Assembly (NCBI GenBank): GCA_034666705.1
Contig: JAXDLH010000492.1
Coordinates: 1-5,027 of the forward strand
Length of the DNA stretch: 5,027 bases
Reading direction: 5' to 3'
Source of the DNA: JAXDLH01 sp034666705
GTDB lineage: Bacteria > Chloroflexota > UBA6077 > SHYK01
Notes under the pieces: model-generated
What the model saw: only the letters and a program-made list of their open reading frames with translations
What the model was told of the DNA's origin: nothing
Database searches by the model: none
Made by a program: the position numbers and the translations under genes
In this document: positions 1 to 5,027 of the stretch, one piece after another
Position numbering within the stretch: the stretch's first letter is position 1
How the letters are laid out: every line of letters begins with the position of its first letter

Positions 1-518
1 ACGAAAGCCGTTGCCACCAGGGTACCGACACGATCACGGACGACAGCATGAGCGAGCAGCGCGAACGCCGCGACCGAGAGGGTGCTCATCACCAACGGCA
101 CGAGGCGAAGCAGGTCGACCAGCGCGATCCCCATGGCGTCTGCAGCGAAGCTCCCCACGTAAAAGGCAAGCGGTGGATACGCGAACGGAATCGCCATGCC
201 GTTGTAGACCACGACGTCCGGAAGCACATAGTGCGACGCGCGTACGGCCTCGAGCATCGCCAGGAACAGCCCCCCATCGTACAGGGGAAAGTCGCTCGTC
301 AGCACGAAGGCCGCCCGTGTCGCGAACGCTCCCACAAGAACGAGGACCAGCGCCGCACCGTAGACGCGGGTCGTCGCTAGCGCCTCGTGCGGCGGAGGGA
401 TACGCCCGGACGATGCCTGTGCCGACTCGATGTGCGCGATAGTCGCTGGCAGCGACTCAGGTGGCGCGGCGGAAGGGATCATGCCCTGTACAAGTTTGGC
501 GGTCTCCGCATGAGCCAT
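1..518 (-). CDS. GT-C-like multi-spanning membrane protein B, N-terminal part (runs off window)
   Basis: This is an open reading frame of 172 complete codons from ATG at 518, with no stop before base 1, so the C-terminal part is missing. Residues 1-50 form a Pro/Ala/Ser-rich cytoplasmic-type leader. A first membrane segment follows at about 52-74, then a loop with DFPLYDGG (Asp76, Asp81), a YNG motif at 105-107 and IPFAYPPLAFY at 110-120. Two more hydrophobic stretches lie at about 136-158 and from 164 on. Residues 53-172 align without gaps to protein A just upstream, with about 69 of 120 identical by hand count, so the two are paralogs. An acidic first loop after TM1 is typical of GT-C membrane glycosyltransferases, where it holds the catalytic Asp; a transferase role using a polyprenyl-phosphate sugar is inferred. 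The start lies 6 bases after the stop of A, which suggests translational coupling. The SD is weak; Met13 (482) is an alternative start. Confidence 0.85.
   Translation of the reverse strand, partial: MAHAETAKLVQGMIPSAAPPESLPATIAHIESAQASSGRIPPPHEALATTRVYGAALVLVLVGAFATRAAFVLTSDFPLYDGGLFLAMLEAVRASHYVLPDVVVYNGMAIPFAYPPLAFYVGSFAADAMGIALVDLLRLVPLVMSTLSVAAFALLAHAVVRDRVGTLVATAF
3..362 (-). repeat. Diverged tandem gene copy: homologous part in protein B
   Basis: This segment encodes B residues 53-172, and it aligns base for base, offset by 1698, with 1701-2060 in gene A. Proteins match at about 69 of 120 positions without a gap. At DNA level only short exact runs remain, for example gccgttgtag, so the duplication is old and the copies are under selection as proteins. 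Confidence 0.85.
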
Positions 519-524
519 TCGTCT

Positions 525-2108
525 CTAGCCCTGCGGCGAGCGCAGAGCGAAAATGCTGGCGCCGGGACCATCGTACACCAGCCTGAATCGTGGGTCCGCG
601 CGGAGATGCGAGCGAAGGGGATCACAACACTCGCCCTCCTCGCGCTTCGCCACGTACACGTCGTCGAACGGCGTGTCCAGCGCAAGCAGGCAGTCTCCAT
701 CGCTCACGACGCAGGACTGCGCGGCGAAGTGCGCCGCGATGCGGTGGAGGAAGATCCGGTCCGGCAGCCACTCGTAGCCTTGCGGTGTCGTGACGCTCTC
801 CCGCTGCGCGAGCACCGGGAACCACTCGACCGTGCGATCGGCGGACCAGTAGTCGCCAGTAATGACGACAAAGCGGGCATCCGGCGGCATGGATGCTGCG
901 ATCGATCGCATCGCGTTCCGCTCGCCGTGCGATAGCACCATCGTATAGAGCGGCGAGGCGAACGACGCTCTCACCAGGAGCAAGAAGATGAATCCGGCGA
1001 CCGCGATCGGCAGTATGGAAACGAGTCGTCGGGTCGCCGGGCGCAATTGCGGGACCACATCGATCGTGACAGTCTCACCGGCATTTGACGGATGACGAGT
1101 CCGCCTCGGGACCAGAGCAAAGCTGGCACCGAGGACGAGCGCGAGCGGCGCCGTAATCGTCCAGCCGATGGCGCGACCATCGAGCAGCCACGTGAGCCCC
1201 ATCCAGCCAAGCACCGCGAGCCGGCGGTCGCCCGTCGCGGCAAGAAACACGCTCGCGCCGAACGCGACGAAGGTGAGCGCCAGAAACAGCAGTGGCCCTA
1301 TTCCGCTCTCGTTCACGTCGAGGGTCGCAAGCGAGGTTCCGGTCTGCGAGGCGGCATGTAGCGGCTCCAGCCCGTGCCTCGCGATCACCGTGGCCCACCA
1401 TGGGGCCGAGCAGGCCAACACGCCGATCACCGCGACGGTCGAGTGCAGGAATGCGCGCCGGCTTCGCCCGAACGTGAGAAGGCACACGAACGTACCGATC
1501 GCCAGATACCACGCCACTTCGAGATGGCTCACCATCGTGAGCCCGGCCCAAAGGACGTAGCGGATGAGGGCGCCCCGCGACCCCGTCGTGTAAAGCAGAT
1601 ACGCCTCGCGCAGGGCGAGCAGGGCGAAGACGTAGGCGAACGAGCGGGTTAGACCGCCGCCCATGATGAGCACAATGAACCCAGTGGGGAGGACCGCGAA
1701 AATGGCAGTGGCGACCAGGGTGGCAACCTTGCTGTGGAGCATCGTCTGCGCCAGAAGCGCGAACGCCAGCACAGAAAGCGTGCTCATCGCGAGCGGCAGC
1801 AGCCGAATCAGGTCGAGCGGCATGATACCGGTCAGGTCGGCAGCCAGCCGGGCGGCGTAGAAGGCGAGTGGCGGGTAGGCGAACGGGATGTCGACGCCGT
1901 TGTAGGCCACCACGTCCGGCAACCCGTAGCGGGTGGCGCCGAGCGTCTCAATCATGACCAGGAAGAGCCCGCCATCGTTCAGCGGAAAGTCGATTCCCAG
2001 GAGCAGAATGCCGCGCGCGATAAATCCAGCGAGCATGAGGAGCGCGATGGCACCGACGTATAGCGTCCGGGGGCGCGCGGGCCACCGCCCCGAAGCGCGG
2101 GGGACCAT
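525..2108 (-). CDS. GT-C-like multi-spanning membrane protein A with extracytoplasmic C-terminal domain
   Basis: Counted from ATG at 2108 the protein has 527 residues. Around ten to eleven hydrophobic segments are visible (about 16-38, 100-125, 127-153, 156-173, 180-213, 221-243, 271-291, 296-310, 316-334, 361-380). A probably extracytoplasmic domain of about 147 residues follows. The first loop carries DFPLNDGG (Asp40, Asp45), YNG (69-71) and IPFAYPPLAFY (74-84). This layout matches GT-C glycosyltransferases such as the ArnT/PMT type, where a loop-1 acidic residue is catalytic; donor and acceptor cannot be told. The C-terminal domain has GDYW (418), EWFPVLA (428-434), a YDGP motif (512) and four Cys (466, 473, 494, 495) that could form disulfides. 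The frame opens earlier with TTG at 2183 (552 residues). I prefer 2108: it has GAAGGA upstream, and the candidate promoter would leave the TTG only about 10 bases of leader. A paralog, B, follows directly. Confidence 0.88.
   Translation of the reverse strand: MVPRASGRWPARPRTLYVGAIALLMLAGFIARGILLLGIDFPLNDGGLFLVMIETLGATRYGLPDVVAYNGVDIPFAYPPLAFYAARLAADLTGIMPLDLIRLLPLAMSTLSVLAFALLAQTMLHSKVATLVATAIFAVLPTGFIVLIMGGGLTRSFAYVFALLALREAYLLYTTGSRGALIRYVLWAGLTMVSHLEVAWYLAIGTFVCLLTFGRSRRAFLHSTVAVIGVLACSAPWWATVIARHGLEPLHAASQTGTSLATLDVNESGIGPLLFLALTFVAFGASVFLAATGDRRLAVLGWMGLTWLLDGRAIGWTITAPLALVLGASFALVPRRTRHPSNAGETVTIDVVPQLRPATRRLVSILPIAVAGFIFLLLVRASFASPLYTMVLSHGERNAMRSIAASMPPDARFVVITGDYWSADRTVEWFPVLAQRESVTTPQGYEWLPDRIFLHRIAAHFAAQSCVVSDGDCLLALDTPFDDVYVAKREEGECCDPLRSHLRADPRFRLVYDGPGASIFALRSPQG
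1701..2060 (-). repeat. Diverged tandem gene copy: homologous part in protein A
   Basis: This is the partner of the segment at 3-362. It covers TM1, the DFPLNDGG loop, the IPFAYPPLAFY motif and the start of TM3. The most strongly conserved blocks are the loop-1 acidic motif and the FAYPPLAFY stretch, which marks them as functional sites. Confidence 0.85.
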
Positions 2109-2112
2109 CCCA

Positions 2113-2118
2113 TCCTTC
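2113..2118 (-). promoter_or_regulatory. Ribosome binding site supporting the ATG 2108 start of protein A
   Basis: The minus strand reads GAAGGA, followed by four bases and then ATG at 2108. The spacing is slightly short. The upstream in-frame TTG (2183) and GTG (2174) have no purine-rich sequence in front of them, so this site decides the preferred start. Confidence 0.45.
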
Positions 2119-2199
2119 GCCGCGTGCGGGGGGCTCGAAGTGAGCGAGGGCGACGAGATAACGCCTCCGAGCACGCCACACAACGGGCGCTACCGGGCA

Positions 2200-2228
2200 A
2201 TTATCGGCATATACCGGGGCGGAGCCAA
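2200..2228 (-). promoter_or_regulatory. Candidate sigma-70-type promoter for membrane proteins A and B
   Basis: On the minus strand TTGGCT (2228-2223) and GATAAT (2205-2200) are separated by exactly 17 bases, matching 4 of 6 and 5 of 6 of the housekeeping consensus. Transcription would begin near 2193. That leaves an approximately 85-base leader to ATG 2108 but only about 10 bases to the TTG at 2183, which favours the shorter protein A. The promoter lies inside the gap after the kinase gene, where I see no convincing intrinsic terminator, so read-through from the kinase may also reach A. Confidence 0.5.
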
Positions 2229-2277
2229 GCCTAAATGTCTGATGCGATGCTGCTCCTCGGCGCGGACGGAGAGCGGA

Positions 2278-3951
2278 TCATCCCCTTCGTCGTGAGCTCA
2301 CGTCGTAGAACAGGATGTTCAGCATCAACACGACCCCGCCCCCGGCGGCGGCCAGGAAGAAGAGGATCGCGAATCCTGGATAGCCAAAGAGGCGGAAGTC
2401 CGTATCGACCCGCATCAGCATCGACGCCCCGACGATGAGCGCAGCCAGAATCAAGCCGACCGTGATGCGATTGGCGATCTTCTGGAGACCCTCCATGAGG
2501 CGCAGCTCGTCGAATGCGTCCACCGTGATCTTCAGATCGTTGTTGGCCACGTGATCGAAGATCTTGTTCGCCCGGCCGGGGAACCGCTCTACAAAATCCT
2601 TCATCTCGATGAGGCTGCTGAACATCGCGCCGGGAGACATGCTCTTGATCACCCGCTCACGAAGGATCTCCGCGGCGTGCCGGCGAATAGCATCATTTGG
2701 GTCGAACTCTGGATCAAGGGTCCGCCCGACGAGATCGAGATTGAGCAGCGCCTTCCCGAGCATTGTCAAGTCCGATGGCACCCGCACCCCGCAGTCGCTG
2801 GAGATCTTGGCGATCTCCATGACGTTGGTGCCCACCTGAATCTCGCCCGCCGTCAGCCCCTGGTTGCGCCCGACGAAGTCGGTGACGCGCCTTCGGAACT
2901 CCGTTTCGTCGAAGTCTTCCGTCTGCTCGCCAATGGCCATCGCGAGCTCGGCGGCCTGCTCGCTGCGGCCGTCGCCGATCGCAAGCAGCAGCCGCAGCAG
3001 TTTGTCCTGCAGCGCGGGGTTGAGGTGCGCCACCATACCAAGATCGATGAGAGCGAGCCGTCCATCATCCGTGATGTACACGTTGCCGGGATGCGGGTCG
3101 GCATGAAAGAAGCCGTCGACGAGAGTCTGCTTCAAGTAAGCGCGAAAGAGCTCGTCTGCCAGGGCCGACCCATGCAGTTCCAGGCGCACGACGGGGCTGA
3201 GCGTAGTGACCTTCACGCCGTGCACGTACTCCATCGTCAGCACGCGCGACGTCGAATAGTCGTCGATCGGCGCGGGCACGACGATGTGTTCGAACTCGGC
3301 GAGGTTGGTCCGCAACGTGGTGAGGTTCTGCGCTTCCTGCCGGTAATCCAGCTCACGCATGAGGCTCTTGCGAAACTCCTGCAACATACTGGAGAGCTGG
3401 AAGCGGCGCCCCATTAGCGTATGGGCGTCGAGAAGCTCAGCCACCTCGGAGAGTGCGTCGAGATCGTCCACGATCTGCGCGCGGATGTGGGGCCGCTGCA
3501 CCTTAACTGCAATATGCCGCCCGTCGCGCAGCGTCGCTCGGTGCACCTGACCGAGCGATGCGGCCGCCATCGGCGCACGCTCAAAGCTGCCGAACGCTTT
3601 GGAGATACGGACGCCTAACTCGGAGGTGACAATCTCCTCGACATCCTCGTATGGAAACGGGGCGACGTTGTCCTGCAAGCGAGCGAGCGCCCGGGTGTAC
3701 GGCAATGGAAGAATGTCAGAGCGGGTTGAGAGGAGTTGGCCAAGCTTGATGAACGTCGGGCCCATCCGCTCCAGGTCGTCGGCGAGTTGCGCGGCTTGCG
3801 GTGCGCCAATCTCCGCCGCGACGGCGTTTTCCTCCGCGAGTGCATCCTCCAGACCAGCGCTCTTGACGAGATCCGAGCGCCCGTATTTCATGAGCAGCCG
3901 GGCGATCTCTCTATAGCGCGCGAGATGCTGTGGCTTTAGTGAAATACCCAT
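2278..3951 (-). CDS. ABC1/AarF (UbiB-family) atypical protein kinase-like protein
   Basis: This 557-residue protein is close to the usual UbiB length and has the full set of family motifs. They are, in order: the KxGQ motif in FIKLGQLLSTRSDILP (Lys69-Gln72); the Ala-rich loop AAAS (129-132) that replaces the kinase P-loop; the IAVK nucleotide-binding Lys150; the family ExD signature in RELDYRQEAQN (Glu200, Asp202); the catalytic loop FFHADPHPGN (Asp285, Asn290); and the metal-binding DLG (303-305) in place of DFG. Two hydrophobic segments near the C-terminus (about 494-513 and 523-548) should anchor it to the membrane. UbiB/COQ8 proteins are ATPases needed for isoprenoid quinone synthesis; whether this copy serves ubiquinone, menaquinone or other prenyl lipids cannot be told, so no symbol is given. 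No quinone-synthesis gene is visible next to it. The start ATG has AGAGGA ten bases upstream, and the stop is TGA. All key residues are present, so an active ATPase is expected. Confidence 0.95.
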   Translation of the reverse strand: MGISLKPQHLARYREIARLLMKYGRSDLVKSAGLEDALAEENAVAAEIGAPQAAQLADDLERMGPTFIKLGQLLSTRSDILPLPYTRALARLQDNVAPFPYEDVEEIVTSELGVRISKAFGSFERAPMAAASLGQVHRATLRDGRHIAVKVQRPHIRAQIVDDLDALSEVAELLDAHTLMGRRFQLSSMLQEFRKSLMRELDYRQEAQNLTTLRTNLAEFEHIVVPAPIDDYSTSRVLTMEYVHGVKVTTLSPVVRLELHGSALADELFRAYLKQTLVDGFFHADPHPGNVYITDDGRLALIDLGMVAHLNPALQDKLLRLLLAIGDGRSEQAAELAMAIGEQTEDFDETEFRRRVTDFVGRNQGLTAGEIQVGTNVMEIAKISSDCGVRVPSDLTMLGKALLNLDLVGRTLDPEFDPNDAIRRHAAEILRERVIKSMSPGAMFSSLIEMKDFVERFPGRANKIFDHVANNDLKITVDAFDELRLMEGLQKIANRITVGLILAALIVGASMLMRVDTDFRLFGYPGFAILFFLAAAGGGVVLMLNILFYDVSSRRRG

Positions 3952-3961
3952 GCGATGCAGT

Positions 3962-3967
3962 TCCTCT
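3962..3967 (-). promoter_or_regulatory. Ribosome binding site of the UbiB-family gene
   Basis: AGAGGA on the minus strand lies ten bases before ATG 3951, at the long end of normal spacing. It supports this ATG as the start. Confidence 0.6.
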
Positions 3968-3981
3968 CAACGGCCTACATA

Positions 3982-4009
3982 GGACATAGCACAGCGACTC
4001 GTTATGTCC
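3982..4009. promoter_or_regulatory. Inverted repeat, operator-like, over the kinase promoter
   Basis: GGACATA (3982-3988) and TATGTCC (4003-4009) are perfect inverted copies. Two further pairs, one of them a G-T pair, extend the arms to GGACATAGC and GTTATGTCC. The arm centres are 21 bases apart, which is two helical turns and fits a dimeric DNA-binding protein. The arms cover the candidate -35 and -10 of the kinase promoter, and the site sits in a divergent gap, so it could affect both genes. An RNA hairpin is a less likely reading. The regulator is unknown. Confidence 0.45.
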
Positions 4010-4012
4010 CAA
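3983..4012 (-). promoter_or_regulatory. Candidate promoter of the UbiB-family gene
   Basis: On the minus strand TTGGGA (4012-4007) is followed after 18 bases by TATGTC (3988-3983), preceded by TGC, which gives an extended -10. The hexamers are only moderate matches (4 of 6 and 3 of 6), but the extended -10 helps. Transcription would start near 3975, leaving a leader of about 24 bases that contains the AGAGGA ribosome site. An inverted repeat lies exactly over both hexamers. Confidence 0.35.
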
Positions 4013-4038
4013 ACCTGTCGCCGTATTAACCCTGCTGC

Positions 4039-4072
4039 AACCGTGCGAAACCTTGCCAGCCTCTTCACGGTT
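4039..4072. repeat. Second inverted repeat in the divergent gap
   Basis: AACCGTG (4039-4045) and CACGGTT (4066-4072) are perfect inverted copies with 20 bases between them. The repeat lies about 50 bases before the stress-protein start. It could be an operator for that gene or a loose hairpin in its leader. Seven-base arms can arise by chance in a gap of this size, so support is modest. Confidence 0.3.
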
Positions 4073-4114
4073 CGACATTGAAAGAGTGAGGGGCGCACAA
4101 GCCCGCCCCACCGC

Positions 4115-4121
4115 GGAGGGA
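4115..4121 (+). promoter_or_regulatory. Strong ribosome binding site of the stress-protein gene
   Basis: GGAGGGA ends two bases before ATG 4124, with the GGAGG core four bases before it. It is the best Shine-Dalgarno match in the window and decides the start against Met8 at 4145. It suggests efficient translation, as expected for an abundant stress protein. Confidence 0.65.
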
Positions 4122-4123
4122 GC

Positions 4124-5017
4124 ATGCAGGCGAGCAATACTCGGATGACCGCTGTTGGCGTATTCGATGACCGTCACCACGCCGAGGAGGCAATCGAAGA
4201 TCTGAAACGTCATGGCTTCCGCGACGATCAGATCGGCTTCGCGTTCCACGGCGACCAACGAAACATGGGCAGGGAACATCACGACGAAGGCTCGGCCGCG
4301 GGCGAGGGCGCGGTGGGCGGTCTCCTCGCCGGCGCCGGCATCGGCGGGCTGATCGCCGCCGCGGCCTCCGTTTTTATTCCGGGCGTCGGCCCCATACTTG
4401 CCGGTGGCATTCTGGCGAGCGCGCTAGCCGGCGCGGCCGTCGGTGCGGTGGCCGGCGGCATTCTCGGAGCGCTGGTTGGGATGGGCGTCCCCGAGGAGGA
4501 AGCCCGCTACTACGAGGGCGAGTTCCACTCAGGCCGGCCCGTCGTTACCGTTGGCGCCGGCGACCGCTACGCTGAAGCGATGGACATCATGCGCCGCCAC
4601 GGCGGGCACGACTATGAGAGTCGCAACATGGCGGGGACGGCTGCGGGCATGAGCGGATCACGTATGAGCAGCCCGGCACCCAGCATGATGGGCTCGAGCA
4701 TCGCCCCCTCGTCGACGCCGATCCATCCATGGAACGAGGTGTCGGGCTCGATGCAGCAGCGGTGGCAAGGGCGCGTTGGCTCTACCGGCGGTCGCTGGGA
4801 GGACCATGAGCCATGGTACCGCTACGGACACGACATGGCCCATGAGCCACGCTACCGCAACATGCAGTGGAGCGAGGCCGAGCCGCAACTGCGCAGCGGC
4901 CTCCAGGAGTGGGTAATCCTTTATGGATACACCATGAGTGACGGCGACTGGGATCGGTGGCGTGACAGTGTGCATGAGGGCTGGGACGAGGGCCGCACCC
5001 ACGTGCAGGCCGCATAG
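4124..5017 (+). CDS. General stress protein with split YflT-like domain, glycine-zipper insert and aromatic C-terminal repeats
   Basis: The protein has 297 residues. Residues 8-42 (TAVGVFDDRHHAEEAIEDL, then GFRDDQIGFAF) match the beta-alpha-beta start of the YflT/GSP17M general stress domain. About residues 60-121 form a very Gly/Ala-rich hydrophobic stretch with IPGVGPILAGG at 85-95, like a paired glycine-zipper hairpin. PEEEARYYEGEFHSGRPVVTV (starting at 123) and the helix up to about 163 complete the split domain, a layout common in this family. Residues 166-202 form a Ser/Met/Pro/Gly linker. Residues 203-290 hold a Trp/Tyr/Arg-rich module of two related units (W203-H240, W249-G290). No enzyme residues are evident. 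The family is induced by general stress in Bacillus, but its molecular role is unknown; membrane association is inferred from the insert. ATG at 4124 is preferred over Met8 because GGAGGGA lies just upstream. The gene diverges from the kinase gene. Confidence 0.85.
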   Translation: MQASNTRMTAVGVFDDRHHAEEAIEDLKRHGFRDDQIGFAFHGDQRNMGREHHDEGSAAGEGAVGGLLAGAGIGGLIAAAASVFIPGVGPILAGGILASALAGAAVGAVAGGILGALVGMGVPEEEARYYEGEFHSGRPVVTVGAGDRYAEAMDIMRRHGGHDYESRNMAGTAAGMSGSRMSSPAPSMMGSSIAPSSTPIHPWNEVSGSMQQRWQGRVGSTGGRWEDHEPWYRYGHDMAHEPRYRNMQWSEAEPQLRSGLQEWVILYGYTMSDGDWDRWRDSVHEGWDEGRTHVQAA

Positions 5018-5027
5018 CGCGCTCCTT

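Noticed and set aside
387..935. 182-codon plus-strand open frame across the A/B junction
   Set aside because: It is antisense to the conserved ends of A and B, Arg-rich and without a family motif; a shadow frame.
2229..2277. Intrinsic terminator after the UbiB-family gene
   Set aside because: No GC-rich stem followed by a T-run is visible on the minus strand; only short, weak pairings.
2551..3417. 288-codon plus-strand open frame opposite the UbiB-family gene
   Set aside because: It is fully antisense to a gene with intact kinase motifs. Its translation is rich in Arg/His/Glu with no recognisable domain, as expected of a shadow frame in GC-rich DNA.
4047..4074. ECF-sigma-like promoter GAAACC ... 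GGTTCGA on the plus strand before the stress gene
   Set aside because: Only loosely similar to the -35 GGAAC type, and the -10 is not specific. I could not identify a convincing plus-strand promoter in the gap.
3911..4282. 123-codon minus-strand open frame covering the divergent gap
   Set aside because: It overlaps both the kinase start and the stress-protein N-terminus, has no ribosome site seen, and no recognisable sequence.
1..5027. CRISPR, tRNA, rRNA, insertion sequence or phage attachment site
   Set aside because: No regularly spaced repeats, cloverleaf, terminal inverted repeats with a transposase, or duplicated att-like sequence were seen.

Overview
The window comes from a GC-rich bacterium. 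The stress-protein type and the large GT-C-like membrane proteins would fit Chloroflexota or a similar high-GC phylum, but this is a weak inference because there is no rRNA or other taxonomic marker. I see no insertion sequence, phage gene, tRNA, CRISPR array or sign of recent transfer. Coding density is high.

Layout: three genes lie on the minus strand and one on the plus strand. On the minus strand, in transcription order, are an ABC1/UbiB-family atypical kinase (3951 to 2278), a multi-spanning GT-C-like membrane protein 'A' (525-2108, possibly starting at 2183), and a second membrane protein 'B' of the same family (starts at 518 and leaves the window at base 1). A and B are tandem paralogs: about 69 of 120 aligned residues are identical without a gap near their N-termini. 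They also lie in the same reading frame, separated only by one TAG stop and two codons. On the plus strand is a 297-residue general-stress-type protein (4124-5017) with a split YflT-like domain, a glycine-rich hydrophobic insert and a Trp/Tyr-rich C-terminal tandem repeat.

The 172-base divergent gap between the kinase and stress genes (3952-4123) holds two inverted repeats. One has arms that lie over the -35 and -10 elements of a candidate kinase promoter, as expected of a repressor site. The kinase-to-A gap contains a good sigma-70-like promoter (TTGGCT-N17-GATAAT), so A and B probably form their own two-gene unit and need not depend on read-through from the kinase gene.

Functionally, the window combines an envelope polyprenyl-sugar or related membrane transferase pair, a membrane-anchored kinase-like protein of the isoprenoid quinone type, and a stress protein. 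A common theme of envelope or isoprenoid-lipid homeostasis under stress is possible, but it rests on adjacency alone. I found no clearly new multi-gene system. The most interesting items are the in-frame tandem duplication, the operator-like dyad, and the uncharacterised C-terminal module of the stress protein.
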